The notes under the pieces were generated by a model, which saw only the letters and a list, made by a program, of their open reading frames with translations, did no database searches and had not been told where the DNA came from. Shown in pieces: positions 33,217 through 44,096 of a stretch of 64,000 nt of DNA. The stretch comes from Rhodamnia argentea. Its lineage: Eukaryota; Streptophyta; Magnoliopsida; Myrtales; Myrtaceae. The stretch lies in contig NC_063150.1 of NCBI RefSeq assembly GCF_020921035.1, forward strand, positions 27,885,826-27,949,825, read 5' to 3'. Each line of letters starts with the position of its first letter. The stretch's first letter is position 1. Both the position numbers and the translations under genes were made by a program.

Positions 33217-33860
33217 ATGGATCCGTCCGTGGATATTGATATCGAGATGATGTCTTCGAAGCCGGTCTTGAAGTATGGCAACGACATCCAGCAGGAGCGT
33301 CCTAGCACTTGGGAGCGGAAGCGGACATCGAAGGATAGTCCTAGGGCTTCGAAGAGGGAGCGGATCTTGAAGGCGCGCAATTATCTCCAGAAGGATCCTC
33401 CTACCTTTTGTGTATACCTCGGACACGGTAAGCCCTCCCTCATACCAGATCTCAGATTTGATGGCTCGGCCGGATTTATCGGTTAATCATTCGTTGTTGC
33501 GATTGGTGTGCTTTTTCTGGGCACCTCGTAGACCGGAGGGAGATCTGTGCTTGTCGATCTTCCGTCGAGGAAGGGGATCCTCCCACTCCTAGGGCTTCAG
33601 AGCAGCTCGCGATGGATGGCATGGAAGCGGGAGAGGTCTGGAAGGCGCACAAGCGAGCGGATCCTAGGGCTTTTTGTGGGTACCTCGAAGACGGTAGGAA
33701 GATCTATGCTTGTTTTCGATCGTCGGTCGAGGAAAAATTTTTGTGTGGAATTGCTTTTGGTCGCATGATTTCCCATTCCGTGTTTTTGGTTGAGATTCCG
33801 TTGTCTGATCTGATGAATAGGATCAATACGGGACTGTCTTTGCTTGGTCTCGATGGTTGA
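33217..33860 (+). CDS. Unknown gene with internal repeat, copy 1
   Basis: Proposed two-exon gene: 33217-33427 and 33532-33860, giving 179 residues. The 104-bp intron has CACG|GTAAGC and TCGTAG|ACC borders. Without splicing the frame stops after 90 residues. The spliced product has a short acidic N-terminus (MDPSVDIDIEMM), a basic stretch (about 31-57) and two 25-residue units, D60-E84 and D114-E138, sharing DP-FC-YL-R-I-AC-RSSVEE. It ends with a hydrophobic segment (FLCGIAFGRMISHSVFLVEI). I recognise no family. At DNA level the intron 3' end plus the start of exon 2 is itself homologous to the second unit, so the intron may have arisen by duplication of an exonic segment. Between the two gene copies, first-exon changes are mostly amino-acid changing, so strong constraint is not shown. 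Confidence 0.5.
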
Positions 33861-36262
33861 ATCGTCTTTGCCTTTTAGGAGTGTGTGATTCTTTCTGCGT
33901 TATTACGGTGTTGCGTTGCCACGTTCTGTGATGCTCGGATGTATCTGGGTCTGAAAAAGAAAGAGGTAACTAGTGGGTGCTCCGCAGACGCATAGATGTC
34001 ATCTTTCCAGTTAGACGGCTCATCATGACGAAACCTGCTTCCAGTGGTTACGTAACTGGCTTTATTTCTCCAGTTTTCTTTTTACTGTTGCTACAACACC
34101 CGCAAGCTCCTGCGGTTGGTTCACTGCTATACCTTTATTTTCCTCTAGGACTGCAAGATAATATCCGGCATTTGCTAATGTGCAGAAACAACCGTAAAGC
34201 TGGATTGCTGTTCCTGTTGTGAACCTTACCACGGGATGTGCTTGAGTTGTTGGGCTGCCCTTCCTGTGGAATATGGTGCCACACCTGATTTTCTGTCGCA
34301 GGTATGACAATCTTTTGAACCGTATGCTAATTAGAGATTTTGAGCGATGTTTTGCTTGTAGTAGTGCTTCCTTCCGTTCAAGGAAATGAATGATGATCAG
34401 CCCGTGCCTTAATTGAACCTCTTAAATGCATTGCGTCTCCCTTGTAAGTTTAGCTAAAGACATAGAGACAATAAGAGAAAAAAAAATGTTATTTGAGAAA
34501 AACGGCATCATTCTCGTGAAACGGCCTCCCAATAGATAAATGTGCATATACAGCAGCGTAATACTTCTTTTCGTGATTATTCTTTCTTAGTTTACATCAC
34601 GTTGATGAAAGCATTATCGTTTATTCTGTTGCCCTAGCACTTCCTTGTCGCAATTTCATGTTTGTGCTTGTTATCTTATTGATTTCTCACATCCTTGAGT
34701 TACTTCTCATCCTTATATTTGCCTTCCAACTATTTGTTTGTATAAAGTTAATACGTGGTTAGCTTTAAAATGACATCGATGGGTGATATAGCTGTTCATT
34801 AACTTCATTGGCAGCTGGGGCCTCCCTTTTAGGCATCTAAGGCCTTTATTTGTGTTTTGTGCCCTTCTCCGTGTGTTCTTAGAGGAGTGCTTCTCAAACA
34901 AAAAAGTTTTGACTTTGCCTAAGCTTCTGCACTTGGCATGTGTCTAACTGAAGTTCTCCTTTCAGCTAATATCTCCAGCCGAACGTGACTGAGGAAATCT
35001 GTGTCTCGCCTCATCTCTCTGTCTGACTGAAGCTTCTACTGTTTTGAGGATTTTCCTTGTATACGGACTGATTAGGTGACTTGACAAATTGCATAGCTGG
35101 TTTGATTCGTTTGCTTGCTTGTTCCTTCTTTCCTTGGAAATGGATTTTACTCATTTGCACTTTGTTTGGAAATCCCACGATTCAGTGTGTGATGAATTTT
35201 AGTGAAAAGAGTGCAACTTTATCGATTGGAAGAGCCAATGAAAATGAGATACGACACCTTTTAGTCGGTTTGCAGATAATCATTTTCTTCATCAGATGCC
35301 CAGAGTTTTGCCAGCCACGGACATACTTGTCAATAGGCATGAACAGGAGAGAAATAAATAGCTCCAACTAGTTGTTTAAATGATTTTGATTTTGTATTTG
35401 TCATAGGAATGTAGTTCTTAGAATAAGAAAAAAATTTAAGTAAATGATTAGCTAAGAATACATATTGGCAAAGACCTGACAAGGCTAGTGCATGTTTTAA
35501 TGAGTTCACGTCATGTAAATATAGTCTGACAAGAGATTAGGTTTCGCGCATTGTATCGAATCTTATGTAGTAAACAACTTTTAATTGGGTCAATTCAGGT
35601 GATAGGGATTTTTGGTTGGTTGATTCTCATGATTTTGAGAATCTATTTCACATTGGCATTAATTTGGTCGTTGACCGATATTATGATAGCCCGAGAATTA
35701 ATTAGCTAAATTTTTCCAACCGAGTTGGATTTTGTAATTTCTTTTATCGAATAATTTTGTCGATGAGTGTCTTGAAAATGCTCATTAAATGCCTGAATGA
35801 AGAAAATATGTTGTATTTTTTTTGTCATCGTCAGAAATGAGTTCTTTTTACTCATAAAAAAAAAAAGAAGAGGCAAGACGTTTCCACCATATGGGACGAA
35901 GTAGGCTAGAAAAATTAATCTGGAAATAATAGGTAATATTGGTGTAATGAGCTTCAGGGAAAATGAAAGTTATCACTTCAGACCATGAACCTATGTAGAA
36001 TGTTTAAAGATACCTTTTTAAGTTCCTCTTTCTGTTGGAAAAAGATGTGGTGGTGTTGGAAATTTCGTCCTTTTTGTCCTGGAAATTGGAATTAGGTTTC
36101 CTTCTCTAATGACTGTCGTGCTTTACAGATCATCTTTGCCAAAGCCATTCTTTTAGCCTCCTTGGGACAAATAATCTAATAGGGCTAGAATATTCTTCAT
36201 TGCTTAAGACCCAACCGGCTCTATGTATGTACGCAATTTATAGTTTCTTAAAGAAATTTTGT
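33861..36262. other. 3' flank of the repeated-motif gene
   Basis: Nothing I can call. Open frames on both strands (for example 33977-34222 plus and 34062-34310 minus) are preserved in the second block, but the two blocks are so similar that this is no evidence of coding. An intron or long 3' untranslated region is possible. Confidence 0.4.
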
Positions 36263-36511
36263 TCAAATAGTGAAAAGAGACACCTCACTTTTGATCCACT
36301 TACCAAGTACGTACATACATAATATCTTTTTCACAAGGACCTCAATCATATCCTTAAGGTAAACCCGACGGCGATAATCATATTGCGGATCCTTGCGAAC
36401 TCGTTCTAGCATGTTCGCCGCAAGCTTAGTTTCCCAAGTCGGTACGACACCAATTAACTCAACATGCTTGAAGTGAAGGTGTTCAATTTGATATGTAAGA
36501 GAATTTCTCAT
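36263..36511 (-). CDS. Possible exon of an unknown gene
   Basis: An 82-codon minus-strand frame starts MRNSLTYQIEHLHFKHVELI and contains VPTWETK, MLERVRKDPQYDYRRRVYL and DMIEVLVKK, a composition that looks like real protein. Before the ATG stands a TTCCTAG acceptor-like site, and GGTAAGTGG near the end (about 36299-36307) could be a donor, so it may be an internal exon. I cannot name the family. The copy at about 46510-46762 has a 5-bp insertion after WETK that shifts the frame into a stop, so that copy is broken. Low confidence. Confidence 0.3.
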   Translation of the reverse strand: MRNSLTYQIEHLHFKHVELIGVVPTWETKLAANMLERVRKDPQYDYRRRVYLKDMIEVLVKKILCMYVLGKWIKSEVSLFTI

Positions 36512-36627
36512 TTTCTAGGAACACAAAATTATACCTAGCATCGGGCACAAACCGTAAACAACAAACCCAATTTCACGAGGCCTCGTCAATCAACGATTTC
36601 GGCGATTATCGAGAGACGAAACCTTCA

Positions 36628-39166
36628 AAACTCCATCATTCAGATAGATTGAAGAGAAGGGGGAAAAAAAAAGAGCTAAAACGAATCACAAAAAAAAAAA
36701 AAAAGATGCGCGAAAAGCTTATACATCGGCCGAGTGGAAACTGTACAAACAACGGCGAGCTTAATTCTCCACCTTAAGCTCTTCCAGGGTCCATCATTCA
36801 TTAGAAGAATTGCGATTGCATCACAGGAGCGCCATATCTCGACGAAATAGGGTTGAACCGATGAAGACTGGCTTGAATTCGACAATCACTACAAAGAGCG
36901 TGGGCGTGTGAGGGAAGATATTGAGTTCGAACTTATTCAATGAAAAAAGCAGAATTTTCCCGGTTTCTATCATGTAAAGGGGTTAGCATCAGCAAAGAAC
37001 ACCACAAGCAGGTCGAGGTTCGATGCTTCGGCGTCGTTTTAAGAGCCAACATTAGCTTAGCTTAACGAGCCAATCATAATGTAAATGATATATGAGGTCG
37101 ATAGGTGTGATCTCCAATCAAAAACATTTAACCAGTTCCTGCACTTCAATTTATCCATTTATCATTCTTATTCACAATTCTTTATTCTTTTGGTTCCGTT
37201 AGAGTTGGTAATTCATTCCATACGCATTATTTCTCGTCTGAATCGCCACAAAACCTAGTTTACTCAAAAAAGAAATAAAAAAATTCAACCTTTGGTGAAA
37301 AGTATGAATTCATCGAGGATCATTTTTTGTGAAACATCTTTTCGGCACGTCCGGCAACACCGTTCGTGATGATAGCAAACTTGTTTCTGCAATGTCTCGG
37401 AGAGAGCCTTTCTTTCGCAAAGCGGCGCATCATGGGTCATTACTTTATGGACTTGAGCGAAGTGTTCTGGACAAGATGAATTGCAATCGGCGATGTGCTT
37501 CATTGCAGTTGGGACACTCAGCATGAGTGTCTTGTTTTGAAGGCGGTGTAAAGGGGGATCTAGTAAGCGATGATCATGGGTGTGCAGGCAATTTCCAGAT
37601 CTGAAGGTTCGATACGGAACTTGTTGATGACGCTATTTCTTTCTCCTCCTTTTTCAAGTTTTTTTTTTTTTTTCCATCTTGAGTAGCTTCTTGCATGATG
37701 AAGTGCAAGTCAATGGGATGGATTTATTTCGTTCTTTTGGCTTCATTTTCCTCCTTTGTATTGGAGAATTTGAAGCTCGCACCATGTAAAACTTTAGCTG
37801 GACTATTTCATCCATCCTTTATTTGAGGGTTGGAAGGAGAATGGATTCCCTCAAATTAAGGGTTACTAACACACCTCGCGTGAAAAATAATTTTACTCCA
37901 TCGGACTGTATTAAATTTATTAGTTAATTAATTCCTATGTTAAAGTTGATTGATTTGGTAGAACAGCGGAAGAAAACAATCACACCATGGATTGAGTCAA
38001 GAGGGAGCTTTCAAGGTGAGATGTTATAGGAAAATGTTAACGACCTATTTTAGGGAAAATTACTAAGTCTTATTGATTGTGCTTTGGAATCACCAACATT
38101 TCTATTTGAAATAGGTAACTTTTCTAAATGTTGAAAGGAAAATGCTTCAATGACGGTGCTTGTCGAGACGAAGCAACCTCACAATTTGAAGAAAGATTGA
38201 AATGCGAATTTCTACGCAGCAAAATTCGATATGAGAGCTCGGTTCAAGCTTTGCATTTGCATCCGAATCTCGAGGGATTGGAGAGTAGATGACGATGAGA
38301 ATTCCGGGAAGTGGACTGATGCCTTTGGTTACACGACAAGGTTGTCGATCCCTTCTCCGGATCCCCCGACCCCGCGCTCTAATTTTTAATATAATTTTTA
38401 AATTAACATAAAAAATAAACTAATTTTAAGAAACAAACCGAAGAAGAAGAAGACACCTGCAGCTGCAATTGCCAGAAAGGGTTGATGATGTCGTTTTAAT
38501 CACGTCGCTGTCACGTAGGAGAGAGAATATATAAAATATCCATATTAGTATTTTCCGTTAGCCAATTTGGTGAAGTTAACGGAAGGATTCAATTGTACTA
38601 ATTCGACAAGTTTTAGGACTCTATTGCACTTTTTGCAAGTTTTAAGATTCAATTGCACATTCGCGACAAGTTATAGCACTTCATTCCCTTTCAAAGATCC
38701 TATCAGCTCATAGTTATTGTAGTGCCCAAAAACGCCACTTCTGACGAACGCTTTGACTGCTTAGAATCGAGGGTGAGGGAGAAAAAAGACGGAAACACCA
38801 GCTACAAATCTTTCCTCCCGCCCAGCCATTTTTCTGAAAAGCTTAAGCTATAAGAAATCAGGCCTTCATCAAGCATATCCTTTAGCACTACCTCCCAAGG
38901 GTAAGTCCGAGACTTACATATGAGAAAAATGATAAACGTCATTTTATGAAACAGATAACCAACACAGAAAGAATGAAAGGGGTTATAGGAAAATAGCAAC
39001 AACGGCTAGCGTGTTAAAATTCGAATTCTCGACATGAGCTCAAATGTCAAAGTACACAACTATTTGCCCCAAAGGCTGAATCCAAATGTGTCACCACTCA
39101 CCAGGTATGTCGCACATATCTCCTAACAGCTTTTGTGGTTTTTCGGTAGTTGATAGGTAGACATAC
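36628..39166. other. Intergenic stretch, no assignable gene
   Basis: Contains an 80-codon minus-strand frame at 37285-37524 rich in Cys and His (HADCN-like start, CYHHERCCRTCRK near its end), of unknown meaning. A repeat piece at 38560-38690 is related to 5875-6365 (CAATTGTACTAATTCGACAA, TTTTTGCAAGTTTTAAGATT). No recognised gene. Confidence 0.4.
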
Positions 39167-40635
39167 CTTTCCCTCGGTTCTTTCCTTCCTAAGTCCTGCT
39201 ATTTCATGAGCTTGAGCATGAAAGAGAAAGAAGTTATCTTCTCCAACCTCCTGTCTTATTTCAACATTGGCACCATCCAAGGTTCCAATAAGGACACAAC
39301 CATTCATCGCAAACTTCATACTGCTGGAGGCACCGAAGAAGAGATAATCATGGATTATGAGTATATTTATGTCGAAGAAGGTGAATTCCAGGCGTAGCAC
39401 AAATAAGAAACTGATCCAATGAATGTATTGAGACTATTCTGATCAAGTCAGCTATAATAGGATCAAGCTATACGGAAGGAAAGAACTAGATAATTTAATG
39501 GAGAATTTGTGCTCATGCAAAAGTTGCACTTTGATCCCTAGAGGCTAATTAATTTCATTTCGACTTGGCATTAGGATTACAAGAGTTTCTTAAGATGAAT
39601 ATTCAGTCAAGCCACTGAAGATACTATGTTCAGAGTGCAACTCCAGTCATGGTCCCGACTCAAACTGCAACTAATCCAAAATAAACAACAGATGCGTATC
39701 GTTAGGTATAGTTGCCTTAAATTTGCCTGTTTCACAGAGTGAATCGTCTGTTCCACTGAACAATGGTAGAATTTTCTATTCGTTGTTACGCAGCCAGTGG
39801 AACTTGTAAGCCCGACAATCCCATCCCAGGGACTAGGATGGAGGACAAAAAAACTCACTGGACTAAAACCTAAGGAGATAGTCCTCCCTCTCTTTTTCCT
39901 TCAGCAAACAAGACGTAAAGTACTTGAAGTGCTGTGGGAACTCACTTGCAGAAATCAGCAATTCAACAACATTGACGTTGTAATCAGGAACAAATACCAC
40001 CTGCAATTAAACAAGTGTGGTGAACTGCATGAACAAAAGAAAAACTAAAAAGGATGAATGGTGGTCAAAATAAAGACATTGCTGACTATTAAGGTCACTC
40101 AAATATGCTGCACACAGAATCTCACACTATATAACCCCTTGGAATGTGGTCATCATGAACAGCAGTCCTATCCGTAATGTAGTAGTTAACACATGCCAAA
40201 TAACATCAACTTTGGGCCATGCAGGAGCTGCTACGCACCCAAATTAATCACATAGGAGAATGTTGCACCTTGATTCGCATAATAAACTTAGAGGCTCCCA
40301 TTTACACATGCCAAGAGCAAACAATCGAAGACCTCTGAACAAGTATACAAACAGTTAAGAAACAGTCGAATCTCCTACAAATAGGGACAGAGCCATACCT
40401 TAAGCAAATCACCAATCTCAGGATCATGATTAATTGTTGCAGCAACATCTGTGATAAATTTTACAATCCTTTTAGCTTGCACATATGTGGCAAATGCTTT
40501 TCCGCCAAAAATACAAACTCGAGGCACGAACTTGGCGGTCCTCTCAGCAGGATTCATAGCTTTCATTTTCTTGTAGCGATAAACAATTCCCAATATGTTC
40601 AAAAGTTGCCTCTTGTACTCATGGATGCGCTTCAC
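39167..40635 (-). pseudogene. Alpha-glucan (starch) phosphorylase fragment
   Basis: Three consecutive C-terminal-half exons remain on the minus strand. Exon 40635-40399 is intact (79 codons), reading VKRIHEYKRQLLNILGIVYR through FVPRVCIFGGKAFATYVQAK to HDPEIGDLLK with proper borders. The next, from 40000, reads VVFVPDYNVNVVELLISASE and then degenerates where GSELSQHIS is expected. The third, ending at 39167, reads SSSMKFAMNGCVLIGTLDGA, NVEIRQEVGEDNFFLF and HEIAGLRKERTEGK before a GTATG donor, with its start (the EASGTSN part of the pyridoxal-phosphate site region) altered. Glucan phosphorylase releases glucose-1-phosphate from starch using pyridoxal phosphate. All upstream exons and the final exon are missing, so this is a genomic fragment and not functional. 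It most resembles the plastidic type. Confidence 0.85.
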
Positions 40636-42089
40636 CTGAAAATAGGAAACATGCCGGGTAGTGCTTAGCTAAGAAAGAGAACAATAAAATGAAGCTCATT
40701 TGTACTTTGTACCCTACCACTTGAAATAGTTACCCCCTCAAGTGACATGTATGCTCCGTCCAGAAGAAAAAATTGACATAAATGCATATTATTGAAAGTA
40801 AATCCTGCTAAGTGCCAACCCCGTCCAAACCCATTTTTTCGCATAGCAAATCCTGCTTTATCCTTTGTATATAAGTGGCACACTTGTAGCAATATAAGCA
40901 CCATCACAGCAAATTAATCTTCCGCACTTGTGGCAACGTAAGCACCATAACCGCAAATGAGTTTTCCACTATATTGCGAGATACAGTGGCAGAAGACCCA
41001 TGTTCCATTGCAAAAATTCCTTCCATTCTTTTCCTTTTAGTTTGAACCATATGTACTCTTGAACATTAAATCTCTAGTCTATATTGACCCTTCTATGTTT
41101 GTGCACCCTCAAATGCCACAAAAACTTACAGGAAGACAATAAGGCCAAAATGCCTTATAGCACGCAATGCTGGGAGGTTAAACACCAATATCTATACAAA
41201 ATTAGCGACATTTATAAAAAAAAAAAATGAGTGTAGCAGATATGAAAATGCTTCTTTAAAAGTGCGGGCACTCAAGGGAAGACAATATATAGAGTTATTT
41301 CAGGTATGGTGTGGGTGATGCCAACCGAAGATGAGAAAATACTTGTTTGAGGTGGTTTGGACATGTGAAAGAAAGGCCTTTGGATGCCACAATTCCCTAA
41401 ATCGAAAGACCATAATCTTTCCATTTCTTATTTCATTTGGTTCTCACAAATAATTGGATCAAATGACAAAGACATTATTCAGTAAAAGACATCTATTCAA
41501 ATTCTACTCTACAGATTGAATATGGATGCCAATTGCTCTAGAATCAACAGTTGTTGAATCAGCAGTGAGGGGAGAACATAGAAGTTAAAAGTCATGTATA
41601 TACATATATGTAAATAAAAATTCATGTATATACATATATGTATTTACAAATATATATATATGGATATATGTATATACATATAAATAACGTATTATAAGTA
41701 TATCCATGTAAATTTATATGTGGATTTATATGTAGAAATAAGGAAAAAGCTACATATGTAGACAAGAACTAGACTTCGGGGGTTCACCACCACCTACTTC
41801 ATTAAATTATCAAATCAGGGGCAGTAAGAGTTCTACTTTAGTAAAGAAAGAGTCGGGTGATATCAAATCCTTAGAGTCCCATAATACTTGCAGTACCTGG
41901 AAACAAGAAGAACAATACCTAAATTATCCTCTTATCAAGAAAGGAACTAGCCGATTGATGAAAGAAAAAGGCATAATATGCAGTTTTGCCATATTTGATA
42001 TACCACTGGAACCACAGATGACTGTTAACTGTTCATATGGAAGAACTTGAGAAAATGTTTTCAAATTTAATATTCAATCTTATACTGGG
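40636..42089. other. Intergenic stretch with TATATG repeats
   Basis: No gene seen; the exons that should precede the phosphorylase fragment are absent here. A low-complexity run of TATATACATATATG phrases fills about 41590-41740, with a partial direct repeat of AAATTCATGTATATACATAT. Confidence 0.5.
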
Positions 42090-43406
42090 ATACTTTAGAC
42101 TAGTATAAGCATTTAAGGAGTTTATGAACTTTGATTTCTTGGCTAGGAGGAATGCTTCTCTCAAATTGCTAATGTTTAGTGTGGGAATCTAATTTAACGG
42201 GACCAATTTACTCTTAACATATGCTTAAATTTGTTGATTGAAAAAAGCGGAGTTGGAAAGGTGATTCAGCTATTGCAAGACAATTCCACACATGACATTT
42301 TTTTAATATGTACTTTGCATCGGCCTTAAAAAGATTTCCTACAATTAGAGGGAATATGATTCAACACCAATCTACTAAGATATGGCCGGACAATTTGTTA
42401 ACCAAAAGAGGCCGACTTGGAAAGGAGATTCAGATTGGAAGGGACAATTGGTTCACAAAACAATTCCAAAGTACTTTAAGCCCACCTTCGGACTTAAAAA
42501 GTTTGTCTAGGATACATCGACAGGATAGAAGGTTGTCTAACTCAAAGGAAAGGTGGCGATCGAGGAAGTTGTGTTTGTGGCTGTGTTCGTACATGCGTCT
42601 ATATTAGGCAAAGGAGAAAAGGAGAAGAATCTAATCCATGCATCTATATCAGGCAAAGGAGAAAAGAAGAAGAATGTAATCTATGGTTAGGCGATTGCAG
42701 CTATCCTTGATATCTTGGATTATAACTGCAAAGTCTGCAATTATTGGGGAAAGGAGATTCAGATTGGAAGTATTTACATTGATCTAATGGCGATTAAGTT
42801 TGCTTTAAGAGGGAAGCATTGAATTGTGGCTATGAGACTTACGGCGCACCCGTGCCGCACTTAATCGTTCATCGGATCAATTTACTTTATTCATGACATT
42901 GTAATCTACTTTTTCATGGAAAAAAAAGAGTCAATAACGATTTTAAAAGCTACTAACCACTTTATGTAATTTCAATGTGAGAAAAAAATTACTTTTGTAG
43001 TTTTAAAATTACTGACGTAAGTGAAAAACTTGCTATGAATAACATATTACAATTTATTATCCTAAATGACTGCGCAACAAAATATAGCACTTCCAGTAAG
43101 CGCGCATCTTATTGTTACTATTGCAACCTCCCTAAAAATACTATTTTTTTTTTTATATAAGCAGAATGTGCAACTCTAACAAAAATAAACGGAATATTTA
43201 AAGAGCCTAGAGAAGCAGTCTTAATAAATGTAATTTGTCAAAGGAAAAATCATGTGTGGACTTTAGAATTTAGTCCAACACAAGTGAAATTAAGTCCAGC
43301 CAGACGAAACTCGGCCCGGTTACCGGTTGGGGAGGTAACCACAGCCGACCTTCCCTTCCGCTCTATTTATTCAAGCCACTCCGCTTGCTTCTCCTCATGC
43401 CGCTCG

Positions 43407-43409
<3 letters not shown>

Positions 43410-43440
<31 letters not shown>
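43410..43440 (+). repeat. (CT)n in the 5' leader, copy 2
   Basis: CT run of about 31 bp, 10 bp before the ATG at 43451; counterpart of 33176-33206. Confidence 0.9.
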
Positions 43441-43442
<2 letters not shown>

Positions 43443-43450
43443 GGTCTGCT

Positions 43451-44096
43451 ATGGATCCGTCCGTCGATATTGATATCGAGATGATGTCTTCGAAGCCGGT
43501 CTTGAAGTATGGCAACGACATCCAGCAGCAGCGTCCTAGCACTTGGGAGCGGAAGCGGATATCGAAGGATAGTCCTAGGGTTTCGAAGAGGGAGCGGATC
43601 TTGAAGGCGCGCAATTATCTCCAGAAGGATCCTCCTACCTTTTGTGTATACCTCGGACACGGTAAGCCCTCCCTCATACCAGATCTCAGATTTGATGGCT
43701 CGGCCGGATTTATCGGTTAATCATTCCGGTTGTTGCGATTGGTGTGCTTTTTCTGGGCACATCGTAGACCGGAGGGAGATCTGTGCTTGTCGATCTTCGG
43801 TCGAGGAAGGGGATCTTCCCACTCCTAGGGCTTCGGAGCAGCTCGCGATGGATGGCATCGAAGCGGGAGGGGTCTCGAAGGCCCACAAGCACGTGGATCC
43901 TAGGGCTTTTTGTGGGTACCTCGTAGACGGTAGGGAGATCTATGCTTGTTTTCGATCGTCGGTCGTGGAAAAATTTTTGTGTGGAATTGCTTTTGGTCGC
44001 ATGATTTCCTGTTCCGTGTTTTTGGTTGAGATTCCGTTGTCTGATGTGATGAATAGGATCAATACGGGACTGTCTTTGCTTGGTCTCGATGGTTGA
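43451..44096 (+). CDS. Unknown gene with internal repeat, copy 2
   Basis: Proposed exons 43451-43661 and 43768-44096 with the same phase, borders and product length (179 residues) as the copy at 33217; the intron is two bases longer. In exon 1 the product differs at three residues (Q for E27, I for T37, V for A44) against one silent change that I noticed. In exon 2 there are several replacements, including VDGRE for EDGRK and VVEK for VEEK. All splice motifs and the stop are kept. Family unknown. The promoter region keeps the TATTTATT box and the CT run. Because the whole block is duplicated, retention of the frame in both copies is only weak support for coding. Confidence 0.5.

Larger units (their letters stand above)
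31935..36627 (+). repeat. Duplicated block B, copy 1
   Basis: Collinear and highly similar to 42090-46876 in the same orientation. Anchors include CATTTAAGGAGTTTA at the left edge, GAGATTCAGATTGGAAGGGA, the gene at 33217/43451, and ACGATTTCGGC at the right edge. The intervening gene, its flanks and a putative exon at 36263 are all included. Confidence 0.9.

Noticed and set aside
34062..34310. 82-codon minus-strand frame kept in both B blocks
   Set aside because: The blocks are recent duplicates, so retention is expected by chance; no motif supports coding.
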